The position numbers were made by a program, and so were the translations under genes. 15,741 bases of DNA, taken from contig JAVVRP010000014.1 of assembly GCA_036654655.1 (NCBI GenBank), positions 1-15,741 on the forward strand, written 5' to 3'. Positions 6,744 through 13,880 of the stretch are shown here, piece after piece. This stretch comes from JAVVRP01 sp036654655 (GTDB taxonomy: Bacteria; Bacillota; Clostridia; Christensenellales; UBA1242). The stretch's first letter is position 1. The number at the start of each line of letters is the position of its first letter. The notes under the pieces were generated by a model. That model was not told the origin of the DNA. It worked only from the letters and a program-made list of their open reading frames with translations, and did no database searches.

Positions 6744-7391
6744 TTATCTTTGAACAGCAGTGGGATAAAGGGGTGTGTTAAAAAATCCAGGACATTCTGC
6801 GGTTGTTCCTGCTTGACAAGGTGGAATTTGCGGATAGCCATAAGAAGGCACCAAAATATCAACAGTTGCAACAACTTTAATAATGATTTCCAAACAAATT
6901 GTAACAACAAAAACATTGGGTGAAGTAAAAGTTCCAACTTGGCTGGATAGTGCAGCAAGGGCTTTTATGGTAACTGGTGTAACCGAAGGTTGTGGAACAA
7001 ACAAAACACTATTAACAGGTTGCGTTATAACACTTGTTGCGGTTCCAATAACTCCATTTGCGTCACGATATGTAATTATAATAGGAATCAAAAGTGTTCC
7101 AGTAACATTTGCGTAATTTGGCTTACAATCAATTCTGGATATAATAACATTAGAAAGTGTTGCTGGGGTTGCGGGATTGTTTTCTGCTGAAATAAAAGTC
7201 AATGGCAGTGCAGGATTGGCAGGTTGAAAATTTGTTGCAGTTAAAGCAAGCCCGCTTTCTGTTATTTGAGATACGCAAGCGTCAAAAACTTTTGTTGTTT
7301 CAATTAAAACTTTTTCACAAATACCTTGAACAGGGTTTCCACACATTGGGCCAGGACGATTTGGATTTGTGTTGTTAATGTAAAAAGACAT
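6744..7391 (-). CDS. Cysteine-containing conserved hypothetical protein, possible spore or surface structural protein
   Basis: The function is unknown. The 215 residues have no signal peptide and no membrane helix. Seven Cys lie at 17, 25, 39, 89, 166, 192 and 200. The N-terminal part reads GNPVQGICEKVLIETTKVFDACVSQ (spanning 18-42), then a beta-rich middle follows (IISRIDCK, LLIPIIITYRD, VVTICLEIIIKVVATVDILVP), ending in a Pro/Gly-rich tail (PSYGYPQIPPCQ). The KVFDAC segment and alternating hydrophobic strands remind me of Clostridia-specific proteins found near small Cys-rich genes, but this is memory, not a search. AAAGGAG lies upstream of the ATG at the right distance. It is downstream of the Cys-rich 82-residue gene on the same strand with 146 bases between, so both may share one transcript. 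A spore-coat or exosporium role is only inferred. Confidence 0.7.
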   Translation of the reverse strand: MSFYINNTNPNRPGPMCGNPVQGICEKVLIETTKVFDACVSQITESGLALTATNFQPANPALPLTFISAENNPATPATLSNVIISRIDCKPNYANVTGTLLIPIIITYRDANGVIGTATSVITQPVNSVLFVPQPSVTPVTIKALAALSSQVGTFTSPNVFVVTICLEIIIKVVATVDILVPSYGYPQIPPCQAGTTAECPGFFNTPLYPTAVQR

Positions 7392-7468
7392 CTCTATTCT
7401 CCTTTTAATTTAATTTACTTAAATATATATGTATTATTTATTTACCTTGTGTATTTCATTAAAGTTTT

Positions 7469-7509
7469 GTTTGCATGAGGGAAAGATATTTCCCTCATAA
7501 TTTGCAAAC
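7469..7509 (-). promoter_or_regulatory. Strong intercistronic hairpin without T tract
   Basis: ATGAGGGAAA (7475-7484) pairs perfectly with TTTCCCTCAT (7489-7498) around a GATA tetraloop. GTTTGC (7469-7474) and GCAAAC (7504-7509) extend the stem past a five-base bulge. Neither strand has a run of T after the stem, so it is not an ordinary terminator. It sits between two minus-strand genes and could protect or process their mRNA or bind a regulator. Confidence 0.6.
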
Positions 7510-7537
7510 GTTGACAAAAATAATTGTTTTTTGAGAA

Positions 7538-7786
7538 TTAGTTGCACATATTGCAACCACAGCAAGAAAGAATGAGTAAGAGAAGAATCATATTGCAACC
7601 GCAACCACATCCGCATCCCATTCCGCCACCTTCTTCACCCCCGCCGTTTCCACAGCAACAGGACATAAGAAGAAGTAACATAATGAGCGAGCAGCAGTTG
7701 CATCCGCAACCTTCTCCTCCGCCATGGTTTTCACGTTGTTCACCACAGCCACACGATCCTTTGCCAAACCCGCCAAAGAAATTCAT
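7538..7786 (-). CDS. Small Cys/Gly-rich protein with two tandem halves (high-cysteine HCB-like)
   Basis: The 82-residue product has 17 Cys and many Gly. Two units repeat: residues 22-46 and 53-78, each with a GGG start, a Cys/Gly run (GCGC), a purely hydrophobic stretch (LIMLLLLM; MILLLLIL) and a Cys cluster (SCCC; SCCGC). Residues 1-21 add a Phe/Gly segment and CGC. The start at 7786 is chosen over an in-frame TTG at 7801 because GGAGGT lies seven bases ahead of this ATG and overlaps the TTG-started extension. Similar proteins occur in Clostridia, often carrying the automatic name 'chorion class high-cysteine HCB protein 13'; that link is recalled, not searched. No enzymatic motif is present. 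The hydrophobic stretches are short for membrane helices. Disulfide cross-linking or metal binding in a spore or cell-surface layer is plausible but inferred. Confidence 0.72.
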   Translation of the reverse strand: MNFFGGFGKGSCGCGEQRENHGGGEGCGCNCCSLIMLLLLMSCCCGNGGGEEGGGMGCGCGCGCNMILLLLILSCCGCNMCN

Positions 7787-7866
7787 GATTTGTACCTCCA
7801 ATAAATTTTATCTTTTAAATATGTATTTTTTTGTCTTTTGTACTTTTATATCTTCTGTTCAATATC

Positions 7867-7896
7867 ATTGTATGATAAATATTGCAAAATGTTCAA
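7867..7896 (-). promoter_or_regulatory. Promoter of the Cys-rich gene, sigma-A or sigma-E-like
   Basis: On the minus strand TTGAAC (7896 to 7891) and TACAAT (7872 to 7867) are 18 bases apart, a fair sigma-A match. The same -10 read as CATACAAT (7874 to 7867) fits the known sporulation sigma-E consensus CATACAnT exactly. A GAACATT 13 bases upstream of it resembles the sigma-E -35. The two readings cannot be separated from sequence alone. Confidence 0.5.
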
Positions 7897-8064
7897 AAAA
7901 AGTCAAAAATTGTCAATTTTTTTTTGCATACATGAAAATATCTTGCTCAAAATATTTCAAAGCACAAAAGCATAACAAAAAAGAACATAGATAAACAGTT
8001 AATTTAAAACAATTTTTTTAACAAAATTTTTGTTGTATTTTGGCAAAAAACATGTGATTTTAAG

Positions 8065-8093
8065 TTGACAAAGGGGTATCAATAGTATAGAAT
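8065..8093 (+). promoter_or_regulatory. Promoter of the surface-protein gene
   Basis: Perfect TTGACA (8065-8070), a 17-base spacer and TAGAAT (8088-8093), five of six matches. It predicts a leader of about 27 bases containing the AGGAG ribosome site (8116-8120). Confidence 0.75.
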
Positions 8094-8126
8094 ATAAAAG
8101 TCAAAATAACTTACTAGGAGCAAATA

Positions 8127-11100
8127 ATGAAGAAAAATCAATTCAAAAAACTTTTTGCAGTGATGGCATTTGCAATAATGTTGGGGGCAACTGCAATTTC
8201 AACCTTAACTAGCCCAGTTTTTGCAATAACTCAAAGCATAAACAACACAATTCAAATAGGTGCAAGTGTTTCTGCTGTTTCAGTTGGGGATGATTACACA
8301 ATTCCAACTGCCACAATTAAAGCAGATGGAACTTACACACAAATCGTTGAAGTGTCACATGAAATTTATGGCAAACAACCATTAAAGGAAGCAAACACAA
8401 AAGTTAATGCCCGTTATTCAGGAAATTATTTTGTTGAATACACTTTTGTTAAAGATGGCAATGCCGACATAAAATACTATGCAAACACAAAATTTGTTGC
8501 AAGCGTTGCAACAGGCGCATTTAAATTTCCAACAAATGTGGCTCAAATTTTGCCAAGCAAAGTGGACAAAACAAACATAAAACCAATCACTCTTCCATGG
8601 CCAACTGTTGTTGACAATCAAGGAAATCAAATTATAGGTGCGGACATAAAAGCAACACTTGTTAAGCCAGATTACACAAAAATTGATTTTACAAGTTCGC
8701 AAGAATTAATTTCTCTTGCAAGCGGGAACATTGCTCTTGGCGAGTACAAGGTTATTTACACCGCAAAACAAAACGGAATTACAATGGTTCAAAACAAAAC
8801 TTTTTCAATCACGGTTGTAGAAGATTACAAAGGTTACACGCTTGAATATGCTTTTTTAACACGTCCAACAGCGTGGGAACTTGGTGAAGAAAAAGAACTT
8901 CCAACAGTTACAGGCAAGGCAAAACGTGACAAAAACATTGTTGAAGAAATAGAAGTTTATTACACAGTTTCCGTAAAGTATATAAAAGATGGATCTCCAA
9001 TTGCAATTAATGCAGATGAACTTACAGGAACAAAATTTAAGCCATCAAAAGTTGGAAACTATGAAATCACGTACACTGTAAAAGATGCTTTTGGGAACAC
9101 ATCAACATATGCAGATATGTTAATAGTAAAAGTTTCTGATAACAAAAACCCAGTTCCAGTTGCAGTTGAACCTTATGCAGTTGATGCAACCGAACATGTA
9201 AATGCAGAAAATAAAATAGTTGATATTTCTGCAAGCAATTTAATTATTCCAGCAATTTGGGGGGAGGACCAAGGCACAATAAAATTTGCCGATTTTAAAT
9301 CTTTAAAACGCAGAATTCAATATCGTGGAGTTAATGATATTGTTGTTAAAATTAATGGAGAAAACAAAACAATAACAAATCTTGACGATGTTTTCACAGA
9401 TAGCCAAAATGCAAACAAAAATCTTGTATTTAATCAAACAGGAACATCTTCCGAAACAGATTTTTTTACAGCAATCAATCTTCCAGACGGAGATTATCGT
9501 GTTTATTATGAAATAACAGATAATTCAGGAAAAAATGATAGTAAATATTATGATTTTAAAGTAGACGTGGATTTTGTTTGGACCGAAGCCCCAACAGCAG
9601 AATTTGTTGGAACAATACCAACAGAAGTTGTTTTGGGCGACACAATTAAATTTGACAAACCAAAATTTAAAGACGCTGTTGACACACGCCTTGAAACAAA
9701 AGTTGAATATTCTTTAACACTTAATGACGCCCCTTTAAAAGATTTTCCAAAAGTATTAGAAATTAAAGAAGATGGCAAATATGAAATTAAGTTGCCAACA
9801 ACAACAACAGCAACAAAAATTGTTATAACAATTTCTGCAACAAATAACAGAGTAACGGCAGTTGATTCCGAAAAAACAACATCCACAACAAAAGAAATTA
9901 GCATAATTAATATTAATGATACCGAAACACCTGCTGTAACAAATGCAGAATCCGCTCCAACAAATGTTAAGCAAGGCGAAACTATTTCAATTCCAGAAGT
10001 TACAATTGATGATGATTACGCTCAATATTTGGAAATGTCTGTAAAGGCGTTTAACATTTCAAGCAAAGGCGTACGCACAGAAGTTGCATGCAACAATGCA
10101 ACCCCATTGTTAACTGGACAAAGAAGCCTTAAAATAGTTGGTGGCAAAATTACATGTTCACTTATTGGCGACTATGAAATAGAATATAGAGTTCAAGATA
10201 CATCTGGCAAAGTGGCAGTGCATTTTATAAAGTTTTCCGTAACACTTAACCCAGAATTAACAGAACCTGCAATTAAAGGTCTAGAAGGTTACACTGGTGC
10301 ATCAGTTAAACTCGGAGCAAAACTTACATTGCCAGTTGCAACTTTAATTAACCCAAATCCAGGAATAATAACAGCATCATACAGAGTTGAAATGTTTGAA
10401 AGCGAAAGTTCAAATTATCAACTTTCTAACACAACATTTAAGCCAATGGCAGAAGGAACATACAAAATAATGTACATTGCAACTTTTAATGATCAAACAA
10501 ACCCAGTAAAAGAAGTAAATGCAGGACCTTTTGTAATAACAGTTGCTGACGAAACAAAGCCAACAGATCCACAGATTTCAGAATTTATTGAAATTAATGA
10601 AAATAATTACAACTATATTGGGCAAAATGTTTTAAATTTTAGTATCGAAAAAGACATTTATGAACCAGTTAGAACTGCAAATGGACTTGAAGCAACAGAA
10701 ATTCCAACAACAATTCAAATTAAAAATTGGTTTAAATCCAACTCAATCACAAAAGAAATTACACTGCCAAGCGTTGTTGAACTTGGATACAAACTTACAA
10801 TTCCAACATTTTCAGGCACAGACGCAGAAACAGGAATTAACCTTGAAAAATCAACAGTTGTTATTTCATCAAGCAATTTTGGTTCAAGAACAATAAAACT
10901 TAGTGAAATTAACACAGCAAGTTCTCAGTTGTATTTAACATTAACAAAAAATGATGTTTATTCAATCACATACACGCTTGTTGATAATGCTAAATTTGCA
11001 ACAGCAAATCAATCATCTTACACACATGTAATTTCATCAGGAGATACACAATCTCCAACACTTAAACTTGCAGATGACATTGTTAAAAATTCTTATAAAA

Positions 11101-11480
11101 AAGGCTCAGATTTAATTATTGACCGTAACAAAATTTTAACTGCAACAGATAACAAATCTTCTCTTACAAAAGCAGACGTTGTTGTTAAAGTTAAAAACAT
11201 AAGTTTGGACAAAATTGTTGAAGTAAGTTCAGTTGCAGATAAATATAGCATAACATCAGCCGGTGACTATGAAGTAACATTCTCACTTACTGATTCAGGC
11301 GGGCACACAACATCAATAACAAAAACATTTACAGTTAGTGCAGAAGAAAATGCAGGAACAAATGCAACAAAGATTATTGGAACAGTGCTTATTGTAATCA
11401 CAGCAGTTATTTTGGTTGGCGTTGTAGTTTACTTTATTGTAACAAAACGAAGAAATGACAAAATTTTTAAAAATAAGTAA
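8127..11480 (+). CDS. Large secreted modular surface protein with C-terminal membrane anchor
   Basis: The 1117-residue product starts with a Sec signal peptide: a basic MKKNQFKK, a hydrophobic core and likely cleavage after SPVFA (33). One membrane helix at about 1083-1105 is followed by a basic tail (TKRRNDKIFKNK), so the bulk should face outside with the C-terminus in the cytoplasm. The ectodomain looks like a string of Ig/HYR-like beta sandwiches. The closing-strand motif G-x-Y-x-V/I-x-Y recurs near 99, 205, 310, 455, 550, 681, 777, 943 and 1046, about nine modules. D-x-x-x-P linkers (near 338, 597, 807, 972) mark some boundaries. The mature part has only two Cys, 655 and 677, in one module. 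There is no LPxTG motif, lipobox or catalytic motif. AGGAG precedes the ATG. An adhesin or surface-layer role is inferred; the ligand is unknown. Confidence 0.85.
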   Translation: MKKNQFKKLFAVMAFAIMLGATAISTLTSPVFAITQSINNTIQIGASVSAVSVGDDYTIPTATIKADGTYTQIVEVSHEIYGKQPLKEANTKVNARYSGNYFVEYTFVKDGNADIKYYANTKFVASVATGAFKFPTNVAQILPSKVDKTNIKPITLPWPTVVDNQGNQIIGADIKATLVKPDYTKIDFTSSQELISLASGNIALGEYKVIYTAKQNGITMVQNKTFSITVVEDYKGYTLEYAFLTRPTAWELGEEKELPTVTGKAKRDKNIVEEIEVYYTVSVKYIKDGSPIAINADELTGTKFKPSKVGNYEITYTVKDAFGNTSTYADMLIVKVSDNKNPVPVAVEPYAVDATEHVNAENKIVDISASNLIIPAIWGEDQGTIKFADFKSLKRRIQYRGVNDIVVKINGENKTITNLDDVFTDSQNANKNLVFNQTGTSSETDFFTAINLPDGDYRVYYEITDNSGKNDSKYYDFKVDVDFVWTEAPTAEFVGTIPTEVVLGDTIKFDKPKFKDAVDTRLETKVEYSLTLNDAPLKDFPKVLEIKEDGKYEIKLPTTTTATKIVITISATNNRVTAVDSEKTTSTTKEISIININDTETPAVTNAESAPTNVKQGETISIPEVTIDDDYAQYLEMSVKAFNISSKGVRTEVACNNATPLLTGQRSLKIVGGKITCSLIGDYEIEYRVQDTSGKVAVHFIKFSVTLNPELTEPAIKGLEGYTGASVKLGAKLTLPVATLINPNPGIITASYRVEMFESESSNYQLSNTTFKPMAEGTYKIMYIATFNDQTNPVKEVNAGPFVITVADETKPTDPQISEFIEINENNYNYIGQNVLNFSIEKDIYEPVRTANGLEATEIPTTIQIKNWFKSNSITKEITLPSVVELGYKLTIPTFSGTDAETGINLEKSTVVISSSNFGSRTIKLSEINTASSQLYLTLTKNDVYSITYTLVDNAKFATANQSSYTHVISSGDTQSPTLKLADDIVKNSYKKGSDLIIDRNKILTATDNKSSLTKADVVVKVKNISLDKIVEVSSVADKYSITSAGDYEVTFSLTDSGGHTTSITKTFTVSAEENAGTNATKIIGTVLIVITAVILVGVVVYFIVTKRRNDKIFKNK

Positions 11481-11498
11481 AATAAAAATTTAATAATT

Positions 11499-11529
11499 AA
11501 AAACAGCGTCTTATATAGATGCTGTTTTT
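11499..11529 (+). terminator. Intrinsic terminator after the surface-protein gene
   Basis: AAAAACAGCGTC pairs with GATGCTGTTTTT, with one G-T wobble, across a seven-base loop (11511-11517), and the stem ends in a run of six T. It separates the surface protein from rpiB. Confidence 0.85.
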
Positions 11530-11561
11530 TAAAACAAAATTTTGCAATAGTATATTTTATG

Positions 11562-11591
11562 TTGATAATTAAGTTGGTTTTGTGCTAAAAT
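11562..11591 (+). promoter_or_regulatory. rpiB promoter (extended -10)
   Basis: TTGATA (11562-11567), an 18-base spacer and TAAAAT (11586-11591) preceded by TG (TGcTAAAAT). It lies just ahead of the GGAGG ribosome site and is the only clear promoter seen for the five-gene run down to mnmA. Confidence 0.6.
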
Positions 11592-11609
11592 AAAACTTAT
11601 GGAGGGAAC

Positions 11610-12032
11610 ATGATAATTCTTGCATCTGATCATAATGGTTTTCTTTTAAAAGAAGAACTAAAAAAATTTTTTAATCAAGAAAACATAACAACAATTGATG
11701 TTGGAGCCTACAATAAAGAACGAGTTGATTTTCCTGATTTTGTAAAATTAGGAAATGCAAAAGTTCTTGAAAATCTTAATAATGTTGGAATTTATATCTG
11801 TGGAACAGGCATTGGAATGAGTATTTGCGCTAATCGTAACCCTAAAATAAGGGCGGCATTATGCATAAATGAGCATATGGCGGTGCAGGCGCGCCAGCAT
11901 AATGATGCAAATGTTTTGGTTTTAGGTTCCAATTTTGTTGGAAAAATAAAATCAATAAAAATTGTTAAAGAATTTTTGACAACAAATTTTGAAGGTGGAA
12001 TTTATTCTCGCAGAGTTAAAAAAATGAGTTAA
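11610..12032 (+). CDS. rpiB: Ribose-5-phosphate isomerase B
   Basis: RpiB interconverts ribulose-5-phosphate and ribose-5-phosphate in the pentose phosphate pathway. The 140 residues carry ASDHNG with Asp7 and His8, VDFPDF (39-44), CGTGIGMSICANR with the active-site Cys64, and ARQHNDANVLVLG with His97. These match the catalytic set of the RpiB/LacAB family, and length is normal. A galactose-6-phosphate isomerase subunit (LacA/LacB) would normally come as a pair, and only one gene is present. GGAGG precedes the ATG. The next gene starts 21 bases later, so rpiB probably leads the rpiB-gap operon and supplies carbon metabolism together with gap. Confidence 0.93.
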   Translation: MIILASDHNGFLLKEELKKFFNQENITTIDVGAYNKERVDFPDFVKLGNAKVLENLNNVGIYICGTGIGMSICANRNPKIRAALCINEHMAVQARQHNDANVLVLGSNFVGKIKSIKIVKEFLTTNFEGGIYSRRVKKMS

Positions 12033-12053
12033 AATATAAAGGATAAAATAAGA

Positions 12054-12827
12054 ATGGAATATTGTGTTATTGTGTGTTTACTTAACAAAGATATTAAACT
12101 TCTAAAACTAAAATCAAAAATAGAAAATGTTTTTGGCATGTGCCAAATTATTGTTTTAACTTATAAAAAGATTGCAGATTCACAAGATTTAAGCGTAATT
12201 TGTTTTGATAAAAAAACAACAGAAGATCAGGCTTTAAATTTTGCCATAAAAAAATGCAAAATGCAAAATTTGCTAATTTTAAGAAATTCATATGACCTAA
12301 CAAAAATTTTGGAACTTGCGCAATTAAAAGATAGTGCTCAAAAGGGAAATCAAATTGTTCATTTTAAAACGCAAACAACAAGAAATCAAAACTGGCTTAC
12401 AAAAATTATTTCCAAACTTAACAATTGGTTATTAGGCTATAAAAATTATGACAATAATATATCTGCAATGTTGTTTAGCAAAAGTCCTACAAATGTTTTA
12501 CAATCAGTTGTCAATCCCGCAACATTCACCAAAATTAATTGTTGGAAGGGTTTTAAAATTCAAAGCATAGAAAATAACAATATTTCTGTTTTTAAGCCAA
12601 ATGTAAAGCACACAAAACAAATTGCAGTTTTTGCATCTTTAATCTTAGCATTTATTGCAGATATAACACTATTAATTATTTTTTCAAAATCATTTTTTGT
12701 TGTGTGTGTTTGCATTGTTTTATTAATTGGCCTTGTTTTGTTCGCACTTTTATCAGCCCTGCAACTTGTAAACCATATTGCCGTTGGTGATATAATGTCA
12801 AAAATTGCACAGCCTATAAAAAAATAA
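12054..12827 (+). CDS. Membrane protein resembling a degenerate GT2 (GtrB/DPM-type) glycosyltransferase
   Basis: The 257 residues form a soluble N-terminal part (1-185) and two membrane helices at about 189-210 and 214-238. This layout is that of polyprenyl-phosphate glycosyltransferases of the GtrB/DPM1 type. Some landmarks line up by eye: strand IIVLTY where the first nucleotide-binding strand would be, QALNFAIKKCKMQNLLIL (59-76) resembling the 'g-alN-Gl-a-gd-i-fl' segment, and a later AMLFSKSPTNVLQ like the 'gfrlfsR-vl' segment. The catalytic signatures are missing: no DDGS after strand 2 and no DxD after LLIL (RNSYD instead). It may be a pseudo-enzyme, a fast-evolving relative, or something unrelated. 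AAAGGA precedes the ATG. It sits between rpiB and gap with 21-base gaps on both sides, so it is co-transcribed with central-carbon genes. The GT2 reading is an inference. Confidence 0.5.
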   Translation: MEYCVIVCLLNKDIKLLKLKSKIENVFGMCQIIVLTYKKIADSQDLSVICFDKKTTEDQALNFAIKKCKMQNLLILRNSYDLTKILELAQLKDSAQKGNQIVHFKTQTTRNQNWLTKIISKLNNWLLGYKNYDNNISAMLFSKSPTNVLQSVVNPATFTKINCWKGFKIQSIENNNISVFKPNVKHTKQIAVFASLILAFIADITLLIIFSKSFFVVCVCIVLLIGLVLFALLSALQLVNHIAVGDIMSKIAQPIKK

Positions 12828-12848
12828 TTATTCAAAAAAGGAGATAAA

Positions 12849-13868
12849 ATGAAAAATGAAAAGATAAAAATTGGAATAAATGGCTTTGGCAGAATTGGTA
12901 GATTAATTTTAAGAGCGTGCGCTGAGCGTGAAAATGTTGAAGTTGTTGCAATTAATGATCCATTTTTGGATTGTGAATATGCAAAATATTTGTTTGAATA
13001 TGACTCTATGCATGGTAAATTTAAAGGCAAAGTAGATTGTGACGGGCAAAATTTAATTGTAAATGGAAAAAAAATTAATTTTTTTGCAGAAAAAGAACCG
13101 CAAAATATTCCATGGAAAAAAGTAAACGCAGATTTTGTTGCCGAAGCAACAGGAAAGTTTACATCTGTTGAAATGTGTGAATTGCATTTGCAGGCGGGTG
13201 CAAAAAAAGTTGTTGTAACTGCCCCGGGCAAAAAAATGCCAATGTTTGTTGTTGGTGTTAATGAAAACACATATACCTCAGACATGAACATAGTTTCTAA
13301 TGGAAGTTGCACCACAAATTGCTTGGCACCTCTTGCAAAAATAATTAATCAAAAATTTGGCATATTGGAAGGCCTTATGACCACCGTACACTCAACAACG
13401 GCAACACAACTGACAGTTGATGGACCAACAAAAAAAGATTGGCGTGGTGGACGATCTGCAAGCGCAAACATAATTCCAAGTTCAACGGGAGCGGCAAAGG
13501 CTGTGGGGCAAGTTTTGCCTGAACTTGACGGAAAATTAACAGGAATGAGTTTTAGAGTTCCAACCTTAAATGTTAGTGTTGTAGACTTAACCTGCCGTTT
13601 AAAAAAGCCAACAACTTTTGAAAAAATTGTTGCAGAATTACAACGTGCAGAAAATAATGAATTAAAAGGAATTTTGTCAACCACAACGGAGTCCCTTGTT
13701 TCATCAGATTTTATTGGCAATGCAAATACATGCGTTTTTGATATTAATGCAAGCATTATGCTAAATTCAACATTTGTAAAATTGGTTGCATGGTATGATA
13801 ATGAATGGGCATATTCTTGTAAGGTGGTTGATTTAATTGAGCATATGCACAAAAAAGCAATAAAATAA
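12849..13868 (+). CDS. gap: Glyceraldehyde-3-phosphate dehydrogenase, type I
   Basis: GAPDH oxidises and phosphorylates glyceraldehyde-3-phosphate in glycolysis using NAD. The 339 residues include the NAD-binding INGFGRIGR (10-18), the nucleophile Cys154 in NGSCTTNCLAP, the base His181, TATQLTVDGP (184-193), WRGGR (198-202), the IIPSSTGAAKAVG segment, and the end motif WYDNEWAYS. The pattern INDPF followed by YDSMHG, together with KKDWRGGR, looks more like the enterobacterial GapA/eukaryotic branch than the NDLTD-type Gap of Bacillus and many Clostridia. The residue two before the nucleophile is Gly where Ala is usual (SNASC). AAGGAGA precedes the ATG. The gene follows the GT-like gene by 21 bases and precedes the TM2-domain gene by 12, so it lies inside an operon and not in the usual gap-pgk-tpi cluster. 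Confidence 0.97.
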   Translation: MKNEKIKIGINGFGRIGRLILRACAERENVEVVAINDPFLDCEYAKYLFEYDSMHGKFKGKVDCDGQNLIVNGKKINFFAEKEPQNIPWKKVNADFVAEATGKFTSVEMCELHLQAGAKKVVVTAPGKKMPMFVVGVNENTYTSDMNIVSNGSCTTNCLAPLAKIINQKFGILEGLMTTVHSTTATQLTVDGPTKKDWRGGRSASANIIPSSTGAAKAVGQVLPELDGKLTGMSFRVPTLNVSVVDLTCRLKKPTTFEKIVAELQRAENNELKGILSTTTESLVSSDFIGNANTCVFDINASIMLNSTFVKLVAWYDNEWAYSCKVVDLIEHMHKKAIK

Positions 13869-13880
13869 AAACGAGGATAA

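Larger units (their letters stand above)
7787..8126. other. Divergent intergenic region between Cys-rich gene and surface-protein gene
   Basis: This 340-base gap holds promoters pointing both ways and no credible gene. It also contains a 17-base perfect palindrome, AAAAATTG-T-CAATTTTT (7905-7921), followed by more T. Read on the minus strand its centre is TTGACA, but no good -10 lies at the matching distance. Confidence 0.6.

Noticed and set aside
7787..7801. TTG start for the Cys-rich protein at 7801
   Set aside because: The GGAGGT ribosome site lies inside that extension and is correctly spaced for the ATG at 7786.
7542..7994. Plus-strand open frame of about 150 codons, rich in Pro, His and Gln at its start
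   Set aside because: It is antisense to the Cys/Gly-rich gene: Gly and Cys codons read backwards give Pro, Ala and Gln/His. It has no ribosome site, and its second half runs through AT-rich promoter DNA.
8127..11480. Sortase-anchored (LPxTG) or lipoprotein reading of the large surface protein
   Set aside because: No LPxTG-like motif precedes the C-terminal helix, and no lipobox Cys follows the signal peptide.
12560..13315. Long minus-strand open frame of about 250 codons
   Set aside because: It lies opposite gap and the end of the GT-like gene, both with strong evidence. It has no ribosome site or recognisable motif and crosses the boundary of two real genes.
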